From: Pseudobutyrivibrio ruminis HUN009
Lineage (GTDB): Bacteria; Bacillota; Clostridia; Lachnospirales; Lachnospiraceae
Reading direction: 5' to 3'
Assembly (NCBI RefSeq): GCF_000703005.1
Contig: NZ_JNLH01000001.1
Location: 2,101,001 to 2,165,000, forward strand
Length of the DNA stretch: 64,000 bases
Below the pieces are notes generated by a model. The model searched no databases. It saw nothing but the letters and a program-made list of their open reading frames with translations, and was not told the DNA's origin. A program made the translations under genes and the position numbers. Below, piece by piece: positions 16,365-25,202 of this stretch (its first letter is position 1; each line of letters starts with the position of its first letter).

Positions 16365-17111
16365 TTAGTACTCAGGATCTTTTTCTGGATTATTTACATA
16401 TACTCCAAATTCTTCCATGGTAGAAATGATGGTATTTCTAACGATATCTGCAACCTCATGGGTTTTCATATCTTTGTAGGTTTCGTAATAGATTGGCTCG
16501 CCAAATATTACTTTTGTGGTAACGGGACCAGGCTTAAAGCTATTAAAAGCAAGGTAAGAATCGATAAGTGTAACTGGAATGATAGGCACTTGAGCCTTCA
16601 TAGCGCATTTGAAGCTGCCTGGCTTGAAACGCTGAACGATATTGCCATTGCTGGCATATCCGCCTTCAGAGAAAAGAATGAAGCGCTTTCCTTCCTTTAC
16701 TTCCTCTTCTATCTGAGCCATGATACGAACGTTTTGACGTACGTCATCCAATGCTAAACGCTTGGCACCAAGCAAATCTACCATTTCGCGAACAAGGAAA
16801 CCGTATGATTTGGCCTTGTCCATAACGAATGTACATGGATTATGATGTGCATACATGATTCCAAGAGCGTCATATTTGCCCTGATGGTTTGGATACATGA
16901 TGTATCCGCCCTCCTCAGGAAGATTTTCTGTGCCATAAACTTCGGTAGTGATTCTGGCAGATTTCTTAAGATAACGTATAAGTCGGAGTGCATATGCGTA
17001 TCTTGTATTCTCTGGGTATTTTTCTTTATGTTTTATCATTTTACGCATAGTAGGAACAATTTCAGGTCCACGTTTTGCGTTAAACAGAATTGCTATTAAA
17101 AAACGAATCAT
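16365..17111 (-). CDS. plsC: 1-acyl-sn-glycerol-3-phosphate acyltransferase (PlsC family)
   Basis: This 248-residue membrane-associated enzyme transfers an acyl chain to lysophosphatidic acid to give phosphatidic acid. It has the acyltransferase motif I NHxxxxD as NHQGKYD (residues 75-81) and motif III as FSEGGY (in place of FPEGTR) near 148-153, followed by PVTLIDSY. The threonine/arginine of the usual motif III are replaced, so a variant acyl acceptor is possible. Single gene with its own terminator. Start has GGGAG. Confidence 0.85.
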   Translation of the reverse strand: MIRFLIAILFNAKRGPEIVPTMRKMIKHKEKYPENTRYAYALRLIRYLKKSARITTEVYGTENLPEEGGYIMYPNHQGKYDALGIMYAHHNPCTFVMDKAKSYGFLVREMVDLLGAKRLALDDVRQNVRIMAQIEEEVKEGKRFILFSEGGYASNGNIVQRFKPGSFKCAMKAQVPIIPVTLIDSYLAFNSFKPGPVTTKVIFGEPIYYETYKDMKTHEVADIVRNTIISTMEEFGVYVNNPEKDPEY

Positions 17112-17178
17112 AATAACTCCCTATCCATATTCTCTATATATGATAGTACCATAAATGGGGGAGCCCTGTGAATACTTA

Positions 17179-17508
17179 CTACAACATATCGTATGAAGAG
17201 TATTCGATAACAAGATAATTACCAGCTGTAATATCATCGTCCAGAAGATGATTCATTGATTTGATATTGTCGATGAAATCCTGTTTGTCTGTGTAATCTG
17301 GGCCCATGAACTGATCTGCTATGGACCACAAAGTGTCACCTGGCTGGATTTCATAGCTAGTGTAATAGGTGTAAACCTGACGATTTGTTTCGGCTGCTGC
17401 TCTATTAGAAAAGAGAATGAAGCTGAATAATAAAGTAGCGATAATGCCTGCTAATAACATGATTTTTCTATTTCTAACGATACGTTCTGACTTGTTATAT
17501 ACCTTCAT
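17179..17508 (-). CDS. yneA: YneA-like LysM protein, SOS cell-division suppressor
   Basis: The start is placed at ATG 17508, nine bases after GGAGGG; longer frames have no site and would run through the LexA boxes. The 109-residue product has one membrane segment (about 17-36, LLAGIIATLLFSFILF) and an extracytoplasmic LysM domain (SYEIQPGDTLWSIADQF, to YLVIEYSS). In Bacillus, YneA has this design, is encoded divergently from lexA, and delays septation after DNA damage. Same position and layout here, with LexA boxes in the shared promoter region. Identity rests on context and architecture rather than long sequence similarity. Confidence 0.75.
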   Translation of the reverse strand: MKVYNKSERIVRNRKIMLLAGIIATLLFSFILFSNRAAAETNRQVYTYYTSYEIQPGDTLWSIADQFMGPDYTDKQDFIDNIKSMNHLLDDDITAGNYLVIEYSSYDML

Positions 17509-17537
17509 AATATCAAACCCTCCAAAATAAATGTTCG

Positions 17538-17607
17538 GAACCTTTGTTCTGGTATCAATATAAATCCGAACGTTCGTTTTGTCAATACTTTTTTCGAACA
17601 AAATTTC
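17538..17607. promoter_or_regulatory. LexA (SOS) boxes between yneA-like gene and lexA
   Basis: One perfect Gram-positive box GAAC-N4-GTTC lies at 17538-17549 (central cttt). Two copies with a single mismatch follow: GAAC gttc GTTT at 17568-17579 and GAAC aaaa TTTC at 17596-17607. They lie between the divergent starts and upstream of the lexA promoter, so both genes should be repressed by LexA. Confidence 0.8.
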
Positions 17608-17618
17608 GGAAAATGTGT

Positions 17619-17647
17619 TTGCAAAAGTATGTTCTTTGTGATATTGT
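17619..17647 (+). promoter_or_regulatory. Promoter of lexA
   Basis: TTGCAA (17619-17624) and TATTGT (17642-17647) are spaced 17 bp. The third LexA box ends 12 bp before the -35. Confidence 0.55.
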
Positions 17648-17678
17648 AAAATTAATAAAAAAGAAAGGAGCCTTTCTT

Positions 17679-18293
17679 ATGGCATACGGAAAAATTTCTG
17701 CAAAACAGCGCGAAATCCTTGAAGTTATTAAAAAAGAAATTTTAAATAAAGGTTATCCTCCTACTGTTAGAGAGCTTTGTGATGCATGTAATCTTAAATC
17801 TACATCATCTGTTCACTCTCATTTGGAGACTCTTGAAAAGAATGGATATATCAAGCGTGACCCATCAAAGCCACGTGCTATTGAAATTGTTGATGATAAT
17901 TTTAATATTGTTCGTCGTGAGGTAGTCAATGTTCCTGTAGTCGGAAATGTTGCTGCTGGTCAGCCACTTCTTGCAGTTCAGAACATCGATGAATACTTCC
18001 CTATTCCAGCTGAGCATATGCCTAATCAGCAGTCGTTCATGCTTCGCGTCAAGGGTGAGTCAATGATTAATGCTGGTATTCTTGATGGAGATACTATTAT
18101 TGTTATGCAGCAAGATACAGCTAAAAATGGTGATATGGTAGTTGCTCTCGTAGATGACAGCGCTACTGTTAAGACATTCTATAAAGAGGATGGACACATT
18201 CGTTTACAGCCTGAAAATGACACTATGGATCCTATCATTGTTCCAGACTGTCAAATCCTTGGTAAAGTATTCGGTGTTTTCCGTTTCTTCTAG
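17679..18293 (+). CDS. lexA: LexA repressor, SOS regulator
   Basis: The start is ATG 17679 after GAAAGGAG; a longer open frame upstream runs through the operators and is not used. The 204-residue protein has the winged-helix DNA-binding domain (residues 7-70, GYPPTVRELCDACNLKSTSSVHSHLETLEKNG region), the self-cleavage site AG at residues 93-94 (VAAGQPLL), and the Ser-Lys dyad S128 (GESM) and K165 (TVKTFY). It cleaves itself on RecA filaments, derepressing the SOS genes. Divergent from the YneA-like gene. Confidence 0.97.
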   Translation: MAYGKISAKQREILEVIKKEILNKGYPPTVRELCDACNLKSTSSVHSHLETLEKNGYIKRDPSKPRAIEIVDDNFNIVRREVVNVPVVGNVAAGQPLLAVQNIDEYFPIPAEHMPNQQSFMLRVKGESMINAGILDGDTIIVMQQDTAKNGDMVVALVDDSATVKTFYKEDGHIRLQPENDTMDPIIVPDCQILGKVFGVFRFF

Positions 18294-18308
18294 TGTTATT
18301 TATACTTA

Positions 18309-18336
18309 AAAAGCCAATCTTTTCGGATTGGCTTTT
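18309..18336. terminator. Bidirectional terminator between lexA and rsfS
   Basis: aaaagccaatc (18309-18319) and gattggctttt (18326-18336) form an 11-bp stem with T-runs on both strands. It serves lexA (plus) and the rsfS operon (minus), which converge here. Confidence 0.9.
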
Positions 18337-18343
18337 ATTAATT

Positions 18344-18691
18344 CTATAAGTCTGCAGCATCAATAAGGATGCCATCTTTCCAAATTCTTTCCAAATCGTA
18401 GAATAATCTATCTTCTTCAGAGAATAAGTGAACAATTACATCTTCGTAGTCCATAAGTACCCATGTGCTTTGTCTGTTACCCTCGATAGATTTAGCGTGA
18501 ATTCCGTTTTCGTAAAGAATTCTATCTACTTCATCTTGCATTGCATTCATCTGACTTTGGTTTGATGCAGAAGCAACGATGAAATAATCAGCCATGATAC
18601 TTACATTTGAAATATCAATAGCTTTAACATCGATAGCTTTCTTATCGTCAAGTGCTTTGCAAACAAGTTTTGCCATTTCTCTTGAATCCAT
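18344..18691 (-). CDS. rsfS: Ribosome silencing factor RsfS
   Basis: This 115-residue protein has the family core: KAIDVKAIDISNVS, MADYFIVASASNQSQM, and the C-terminal SIEGNRQSTWVLMDY with VIVHLF. RsfS binds L14 on the 50S subunit and blocks joining with 30S during starvation. It lies 14 bp after nadD-yqeK, the standard neighbour, and ends at the shared terminator. Full-length. Confidence 0.96.
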   Translation of the reverse strand: MDSREMAKLVCKALDDKKAIDVKAIDISNVSIMADYFIVASASNQSQMNAMQDEVDRILYENGIHAKSIEGNRQSTWVLMDYEDVIVHLFSEEDRLFYDLERIWKDGILIDAADL

Positions 18692-18705
18692 ATTGTACCT
18701 CTCTT

Positions 18706-19893
18706 CTATTTATTAAGTAATTTACGATAATAATTAAACGTATCTATTGTTGTTGGATCTACCATATCAGGATTGCTATTAAGATAGTTTACTGAATCCT
18801 CAAGAATCATATATACGCACAAATCTAAATCACTATAAGCTACCGAACGAATTATATCTAACCTTGGCTGCTTGTCACGGCCTGGTTCAATATAATCTGC
18901 CACAAAAATGATTTTATCCAATAAACTCATATTTGGACATCCAGTAGTATGAACTTCAATTGCATGAGCGATTTGCTTGTCCTTTACGTCATACTTTTCT
19001 TTAGCGTAATATGCTCCAACTTTGCCATGGAGCAAGTGTGGATATTTATATTCGATATCAGTGATAGGAATATTGTTTTTCTCGCAAACACTAATACGTT
19101 TTTCATCTGAGATGCATTTTGCGCAGTCGTGAAGCATACCAGCTACCATAGCATTTATAGCTGGATAATTCCATCTTATTGCTAAGCTATATGCTGTTTG
19201 AGCTACTCCTATGGTGTGAACATATCTACTTACTTTTAACTCCTTTTTCATTTCATCATCAAGACGCATAACGTCTTCCATGGTGTATGAATCAGGGGCA
19301 TAAAGATTATGCTCAATTATGTAATTAAAGACTGCTTCAGGCATCTGATTTTTAATATCTGGATTTATTCTGATTTTGTTTCTTATTGATGAGGATGCAA
19401 TATCGTTTGCAATATAATCAATTAAGAAAAAATCACCATCAAAGATATTTTTGCATTCATGGATAGATTGCTCTATTTTATCCATATCATCCCCGGCTCT
19501 AGGCGCTGCAAGCACATTGCAATACTGGGAAATGATTTCAGGCTTAACCCAATTTTTGAAATTGATAAGGCTGTCGCTACCCATAATAAAGAATAATTCA
19601 TCATCCGGGTGCTCTTGATGTAATTCTGTAAATGTAATATAAGAATAACTCTTTCCAGCTCTATATATTTCTCTGTCGTCTATTTCTAGCCCGTCGATGC
19701 CTTCGATTGCAAGTCGCACCATATCGTATCTACATAAATCAGCAACAGTTTCACTAGTATCCTTGTGAGGCGGTGTGCCTGAAATAAGGAAATAGACAAT
19801 ATCCAAGTCAAACTGCTTTTTAGCAGCCTGCGCTATTTCTATATGAGTGTTATGAATCGGATTAAATGTACCACCATAAATGCCAATTCTCAT
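18706..19893 (-). CDS. nadD: NadD nicotinate-nucleotide adenylyltransferase fused to YqeK HD hydrolase
   Basis: The start is ATG 19893, five bases after GGAGA. The first ~200 residues are NadD: GGTFNPIHNTH nucleotidyltransferase motif (about 7-17), IMGSDSLINFKNW, and the ISxxxxR-type ASSSIRNKI near 190. It makes deamido-NAD from NaMN and ATP. The remaining ~190 residues are a YqeK-type HD domain: HTIGVAQTA, LHDCAK (HD pair), HLLHGKVGAY, and IFVADYIEPGR, which in YqeK hydrolyses diadenosine tetraphosphate. The two are separate genes in Bacillus; here one frame encodes both. Neighbours obg, yhbY and rsfS match the usual block. Confidence 0.93.
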   Translation of the reverse strand: MRIGIYGGTFNPIHNTHIEIAQAAKKQFDLDIVYFLISGTPPHKDTSETVADLCRYDMVRLAIEGIDGLEIDDREIYRAGKSYSYITFTELHQEHPDDELFFIMGSDSLINFKNWVKPEIISQYCNVLAAPRAGDDMDKIEQSIHECKNIFDGDFFLIDYIANDIASSSIRNKIRINPDIKNQMPEAVFNYIIEHNLYAPDSYTMEDVMRLDDEMKKELKVSRYVHTIGVAQTAYSLAIRWNYPAINAMVAGMLHDCAKCISDEKRISVCEKNNIPITDIEYKYPHLLHGKVGAYYAKEKYDVKDKQIAHAIEVHTTGCPNMSLLDKIIFVADYIEPGRDKQPRLDIIRSVAYSDLDLCVYMILEDSVNYLNSNPDMVDPTTIDTFNYYRKLLNK

Positions 19894-19903
19894 GATGTCT
19901 CCT

Positions 19904-20191
19904 TTACTGTGGAAGCTTAATAACAGGCTTTTTAGCAGCTCTGTAAAGCACGATCTTGCGACCGATAACACGAACAACTTCAGCACGTGTACGCTCAGCT
20001 AATACTTGAGCGATTTCCTTAGGATCATCAAAACAATTCTTTAATACATTTATCTTTATAAGCTCTCTAGCCTCTAAAGCTTCATCAACAGCATTTGTAT
20101 ATTCTGGTGTGAGTGAAGCCTTGCCGATTTGTAAAATAGGGCTCATATCGGCTGCTAAAGATGATAAATAAGCTCTCTGTTTATTTGTCAT
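19904..20191 (-). CDS. yhbY: YhbY-family RNA-binding protein (CRM domain)
   Basis: This 95-residue protein is a single CRM domain: TNKQRAYLSSLAA at the N-terminus, ILQIGKASLT, VDEALEARELIKINVLKN, and VRVIGRKIVLYR at the end. The GxxG-like RNA loop is IGKA. Family members bind pre-50S particles. It lies in the obg-yhbY-nadD order seen across Firmicutes, 12 bp after obg. Confidence 0.93.
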   Translation of the reverse strand: MTNKQRAYLSSLAADMSPILQIGKASLTPEYTNAVDEALEARELIKINVLKNCFDDPKEIAQVLAERTRAEVVRVIGRKIVLYRAAKKPVIKLPQ

Positions 20192-20203
20192 TTCTATACC
20201 TCT

Positions 20204-21552
<1,349 letters not shown>

Positions 21553-21558
21553 AAATAA

Positions 21559-21843
21559 TTACTGCTCTACAGGATAGACAGAAGCCTGCTTCTTGTCTCT
21601 TCCCTTTCTCTCGAAACGAAGTACTCCATCAACTAAAGCAAAAAGTGTATCGTCTCCACCGAGACCTACATTATTGCCTGGAAGAATCTTTGTACCGCGC
21701 TGTCTATAAAGAATGTTGCCAGCCTTAACGAACTGACCATCTGCTCTTTTAGCACCTAATCTCTTAGACTCAGAATCTCTACCGTTCTTTGTAGAGCCTA
21801 CACCCTTTTTATGAGCGAAGAACTGAAGGTTCATCTGTAGCAT
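21559..21843 (-). CDS. rpmA: Ribosomal protein L27 with cleavable N-terminus
   Basis: The 94-residue protein begins [18 protein letters not shown]. The first nine residues form the Firmicute-type extension removed by the Prp protease after LQFF, exposing AHKKG, which reaches the peptidyl-transferase centre. The remainder is standard L27 ([19 protein letters not shown] and RGTKILPG). The processing enzyme gene prp lies immediately upstream, 3 bp away. ATG 21843 follows AAGGAGGT. Confidence 0.97.
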   Translation of the reverse strand: MLQMNLQFFAHKKGVGSTKNGRDSESKRLGAKRADGQFVKAGNILYRQRGTKILPGNNVGLGGDDTLFALVDGVLRFERKGRDKKQASVYPVEQ

Positions 21844-21846
21844 GTC

Positions 21847-22173
21847 TTACACCTCCTTAATTTCTAGTGAAATATACTCATCACCGTATTGTTTTTGAAT
21901 CTCGCCCAAACCAAGCAACATAGAGTCAATCAAAAGCTGAGCTCTATCAGATAGCTTTTCTGAAAAAGACATAACTAAATGTCCTCCATCTTCAGCTGCC
22001 TCAACACTAAAAGCATCATCAGTAAAACGCTCAATGCTGTTAAATGTGTTAATAGCTAATACTGAAACTGCAGCACAAACAATGTTTTGTCCTGCTTCTT
22101 CGGAACCGGCATGACCGTCCAAAGAAATCTGTTTAATATCTGCTGCTTGCTTGGAAATAATCACGGAAACCAT
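21847..22173 (-). CDS. prp: Ribosomal-processing cysteine protease Prp
   Basis: This 108-residue enzyme has the two catalytic landmarks of Prp: H22 in LDGHAGS and C34 in NIVCAAVSVLA. Prp removes the N-terminal extension of L27 in Firmicutes, which is essential for ribosome assembly in Staphylococcus. It lies between rplU and rpmA, as usual, with 2-3 bp gaps. Confidence 0.95.
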   Translation of the reverse strand: MVSVIISKQAADIKQISLDGHAGSEEAGQNIVCAAVSVLAINTFNSIERFTDDAFSVEAAEDGGHLVMSFSEKLSDRAQLLIDSMLLGLGEIQKQYGDEYISLEIKEV

Positions 22174-22175
22174 AA

Positions 22176-22484
22176 TTAACCGTTAATCTTTTCAATCTTA
22201 ACCTGTGTGAAAGCCTGTCTGTGGCCATTCTTCTTGTGGTAACCTGTTTTTCTCTTGTACTTGTAAACGATTACCTTCTTACCTCTGCCTTCTTTAACAA
22301 CAGAAGCCTCTACTGTTGCGCCCTTAACTGTAGGGTCACCAACCTTGAGATCCTTGTCGCTAACAGCAAGAACCTGATCAAAAGTAACCTTCTCACCAGC
22401 TTCAACGCCAAGCTTTTCAATGGTAATGATATCGCCTTCAGAAACTTTGTACTGCTTACCACCTGTTGCAATAATTGCGTACAT
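22176..22484 (-). CDS. rplU: Ribosomal protein L21
   Basis: The 102-residue protein is a full-length L21 ([18 protein letters not shown] at the start; [19 protein letters not shown] at the end, the rRNA-binding motif). First gene of the rplU-prp-rpmA-obg transcription unit, with an untranslated leader of about 90 nt and a strong promoter. ATG follows AAGGAGG. Confidence 0.97.
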   Translation of the reverse strand: MYAIIATGGKQYKVSEGDIITIEKLGVEAGEKVTFDQVLAVSDKDLKVGDPTVKGATVEASVVKEGRGKKVIVYKYKRKTGYHKKNGHRQAFTQVKIEKING

Positions 22485-22575
22485 GGTTGCTCCTCCTTTT
22501 TATCATTACTCGCCAGTTTCGGTGGTGCTTCGGAATGAAACACACTTCAAAAAACCACACTGAGCGGCATACTCA
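22485..22575 (-). promoter_or_regulatory. L21-type leader (autoregulatory mRNA structure)
   Basis: The leader of about 90 nt between the rplU promoter and start contains a conserved-looking arrangement: GCCGCTCAGTGTGG near 22560 and a hairpin-capable segment around the GAAGCACCACCGAAAC stretch near 22525, before AAGGAGG. Firmicute rplU operons usually carry an L21 leader. Assignment is by position and partial likeness; folding was not computed. Confidence 0.45.
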
Positions 22576-22578
22576 AGT

Positions 22579-22607
22579 ATAATAGCACAGCGATTGGCTA
22601 TCGTCAA
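22579..22607 (-). promoter_or_regulatory. Promoter of the rplU operon
   Basis: On the minus strand TTGACG (22602-22607) and TATTAT (22579-22584) are 17 bp apart, a near-consensus sigma-A promoter. Confidence 0.75.
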
Positions 22608-22622
22608 TAATTTAATTGAATA

Positions 22623-22991
22623 TTACTCAACTGTATGTACATCTCCAAGATGTTTCTTGAGATATTGATCAAGAGATGAAAGATTATGTCCATTGCTCTC
22701 TCGTATTTTTCTAGCCTCTTCTTCTAAACAATGCCTGCAAGCTCTGTGCAAATCATCCTGCTCAGTAGTTTCAAACCATTTGTCGAATTGTTCTTCCAAG
22801 TCCGTATCTGATTTGAATCTGAATTTACTAAGTTGCAGTGTCAGTTGTGATATTGCACGCTGCTTAACGGCAATTCTTGCATCGTCTGTTAAGTTTATCT
22901 CAGGAAAATCTTTGTTATACTTTACAATCTCCTGCTCTGCAATCTGTTCAGCCTTTTTCTCTACTACAGGAATTATTTCGTTTAGTTCCAT
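22623..22991 (-). CDS. Conserved-looking acidic helical protein, unknown function
   Basis: This 122-residue protein is charged and mostly helical (VVEKKAEQIAEQEIVKYNKDFPE; QRAISQLTLQLSKF), with an HRACRHCLEEEARKIRE segment near 83-99 containing two cysteines three residues apart. It is not recognised. The sequence shows no signal or membrane segment. A promoter candidate precedes it (TTGATT at 23031-23036, 17 bp, TATCAT at 23008-23013). It lies between rplU and the inserted diguanylate cyclase gene. Confidence 0.6.
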   Translation of the reverse strand: MELNEIIPVVEKKAEQIAEQEIVKYNKDFPEINLTDDARIAVKQRAISQLTLQLSKFRFKSDTDLEEQFDKWFETTEQDDLHRACRHCLEEEARKIRESNGHNLSSLDQYLKKHLGDVHTVE

Positions 22992-23007
22992 AATAGATTC
23001 CTATCCT

Positions 23008-23036
23008 ATGATAAGGATTATTCCTTTCTGAATCAA
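23008..23036 (-). promoter_or_regulatory. Candidate promoter of the 22623-22991 gene
   Basis: On the minus strand TTGATT (23031-23036) and TATCAT (23008-23013) lie 17 bp apart, about 17 bp before the start codon. Confidence 0.4.
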
Positions 23037-23223
23037 TGTTTGCACCAAATCATTAGAATTATATCATTATATTATGTTTAATCTGTTATAGAGCTGAATT
23101 TGTAATTATTCCTAATTTCAAAAGCTGTTTATTGTTGAAAAAGTCGGCACTAACGTTATTTACATTACATACGGCTAAAATTATAATTGTTTATATAATT
23201 TATACAACAGCGGAGTATAAAAG

Positions 23224-24303
23224 ATGCCAATTAAAAAGCTTAATCAATGGATAAAAAAAGCACCAGCCCATAGTGAGGATTCCAGCAGCATGATATCTCT
23301 TGTTAGATACCTTCTTTTTGCATGGATTCCTTATTATTTTGCAGTTTTGATTTATACAATTATAGGAGGCTACTATTTTTATTCGGCAGTTCTAGTAATA
23401 GCTGTGGTGATATATGCAATTGCTTTAAATCTTTCCTATATAATTAGAGTTCGTACTTGTGCATTTATAGTAATTCTAACAACAATAGCATCTACTTATA
23501 TCCTGACATATGGTTTTGGATGGCGATGTTCTTTTCAGAATATGATATATATTGCTTTTTTAGTTCTTTGGTATGACGCCATGAGTTCATTAAAGGTAAA
23601 GATAAGTCTGAGCCTGATAATAACAGCTATATTTCTTTCACTATCAACTTTAACTCCTTTTGGAGGTACAATCTTAGATCATGAATCATTGGAATTTAGG
23701 CTTTTAGTCTGGGCAAATATAATAGAATTTTCTATTTGTCTTTCACTTACTGCTTACTTCTACTGCACCTTATATGTAGATGTTGAAAGAACACTTCGTA
23801 TTAATAATAAGCAGCTTAAGTTGATGTCTGAAACAGATACACTGACAGGTCTTATGAATCGACGGTTCGCACAGAACGAGTTGCAAGATATAGAGAAAGC
23901 TAAGGATATATCTTTTATCTCTATCGCAATCGGTGATATAGATTTCTTCAAAAGCATTAATGATACCTATGGCCATGATTGCGGTGATTATGTTCTTTCG
24001 GAGCTGGCTGAGCTTTTCAAGTCCTCCATGACTCTTCCAAATTTTGTGGCACGTTGGGGCGGAGAAGAATTTTTATTTGTATTTGTAAATAAAAATGGCG
24101 ATGAAGCTCTTAATCGTCTGGAAGACCTAAGAAATAAAGTTAGAAATATAGATTTTAAGTATAAAGATCAAAGTTTCAATGTGACAATGACCTTTGGCTT
24201 GGAAGAATATTCAAGGACAATTGGTACTGAGTCAACTATTGAAGCAGCTGATAAAAAATTATATTTTGGAAAACAAGCAGGTAGAAATAGAGTCGTTTTT
24301 TAG
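23224..24303 (+). CDS. Membrane diguanylate cyclase (GGDEF)
   Basis: The 359-residue protein has six hydrophobic segments (residues 27-186), then a GGDEF domain: DTLTGLMNRR (205-214), IGDIDFFKSINDTYGH (236-251), and active-site RWGGEEF (GGEEF at 279-283). It should synthesise cyclic di-GMP. There is no RxxD inhibitory site at the usual place (NFVA). The N-terminal sensor is not the same as that of the cyclase at 15144. It is one of few plus-strand genes here and splits the usual rplU-rng neighbourhood. Start ATG 23224 has a weak GGAG further upstream. Confidence 0.9.
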   Translation: MPIKKLNQWIKKAPAHSEDSSSMISLVRYLLFAWIPYYFAVLIYTIIGGYYFYSAVLVIAVVIYAIALNLSYIIRVRTCAFIVILTTIASTYILTYGFGWRCSFQNMIYIAFLVLWYDAMSSLKVKISLSLIITAIFLSLSTLTPFGGTILDHESLEFRLLVWANIIEFSICLSLTAYFYCTLYVDVERTLRINNKQLKLMSETDTLTGLMNRRFAQNELQDIEKAKDISFISIAIGDIDFFKSINDTYGHDCGDYVLSELAELFKSSMTLPNFVARWGGEEFLFVFVNKNGDEALNRLEDLRNKVRNIDFKYKDQSFNVTMTFGLEEYSRTIGTESTIEAADKKLYFGKQAGRNRVVF

Positions 24304-24319
24304 GCTCTATTTCTTTTTT
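24283..24319 (+). terminator. Terminator overlapping the end of the diguanylate cyclase gene
   Basis: agaaatagag (24283-24292) pairs with ctctatttct (24305-24314), with the stop codon in the loop, followed by TTTTT. The stem lies partly in the coding sequence. Confidence 0.8.
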
Positions 24320-25202
24320 ATATTGTAAATGTTGAAAAGATTTTGCTACGGGTAATTTCAAGAAGGCCAAGGTTTGAAAAACCGTGGATTGTAACTCTCG
24401 AAATATCAGAGTCAGTCAGACTATTGGCAAATTCAATCAATTTCTCTTCTTCTGACTTTGACACTTTGAGCAAATCAATAAGAATGATTCCTGATATAGA
24501 ACGTAATCTGATTTCTCTAAACGCTTCTTCTAATGCTTCTACATTCACCTCAAATGGATTTTGTTTTCCGTAGTTCTTACCAGAATTTACATCTATTACA
24601 GTGAGGGCTTCGGTAGGTTCGATTACGATGTTTCCACCAGATTTCAAATGACATATCCTAGAGCAAATATTGTCTAATAGCTTTGTTATGCCATAAAGAT
24701 TCCATAATGATAATGAATCATCGATGTAATATCTAAATGATGGATTAGCTTCATGGATGTCAGGCATATCGGTAATAACTTCGGAGTCAGAATTACAATA
24801 TTTTTCTAAATAATAGTTTATGAATGTAGGATTCTCGGTATAGTCTTCCTGCTTTACAAAGTTACAAGAATATGGCTTAATACCTTTTCTATCCTGGTAT
24901 ATTTGGACATAGAATTGATCTTCCTGACAGACTTTCTTTTTATCGGAATGTCTTGTGATAAAGGAATCTGGAATAAGCTTTTTATTCTCGATATATCCTT
25001 TTATGGTCGAATCAAGCTTAAGGATACAACCGTCTACATCGTTAAGTACTTTTTCTACTGTAGCAAGATATACCTCGCCGATTTTGGTAACATCCAGATT
25101 GATTAAATCTACAGGCTTATCAAATTCATCAAAAGAAACAAGGAGCCGAAGCTCCTTATCGAAATATATTCCTTTTGTAATTACAACTTTTTTAATGTTC
25201 AT
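24318..25202 (-). CDS. Ribonuclease G/E family protein, short form
   Basis: This 294-residue protein has an S1-like start (GEVYLATVEKVL, GCILKLDSTIKGYIENKK, about 40-80) and the RNase E/G catalytic core (about 185-294) with VIDVNSGKN and IILIDLL, which carry the two magnesium-binding aspartates, and FRLRSISG-type REIRLRSISG. It ends near ITRSKIF, just before the CxxC zinc link of RNase E and G, and is far shorter than the usual 450 residues. So the dimer-linking zinc site is absent. It overlaps the TIGR03936 gene by 11 bp and is last of that operon. Confidence 0.82.
   Translation of the reverse strand: MNIKKVVITKGIYFDKELRLLVSFDEFDKPVDLINLDVTKIGEVYLATVEKVLNDVDGCILKLDSTIKGYIENKKLIPDSFITRHSDKKKVCQEDQFYVQIYQDRKGIKPYSCNFVKQEDYTENPTFINYYLEKYCNSDSEVITDMPDIHEANPSFRYYIDDSLSLWNLYGITKLLDNICSRICHLKSGGNIVIEPTEALTVIDVNSGKNYGKQNPFEVNVEALEEAFREIRLRSISGIILIDLLKVSKSEEEKLIEFANSLTDSDISRVTIHGFSNLGLLEITRSKIFSTFTI

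Noticed and set aside
22221..22538. Plus-strand open frame of 105 codons
   Set aside because: Antisense to rplU and its leader.
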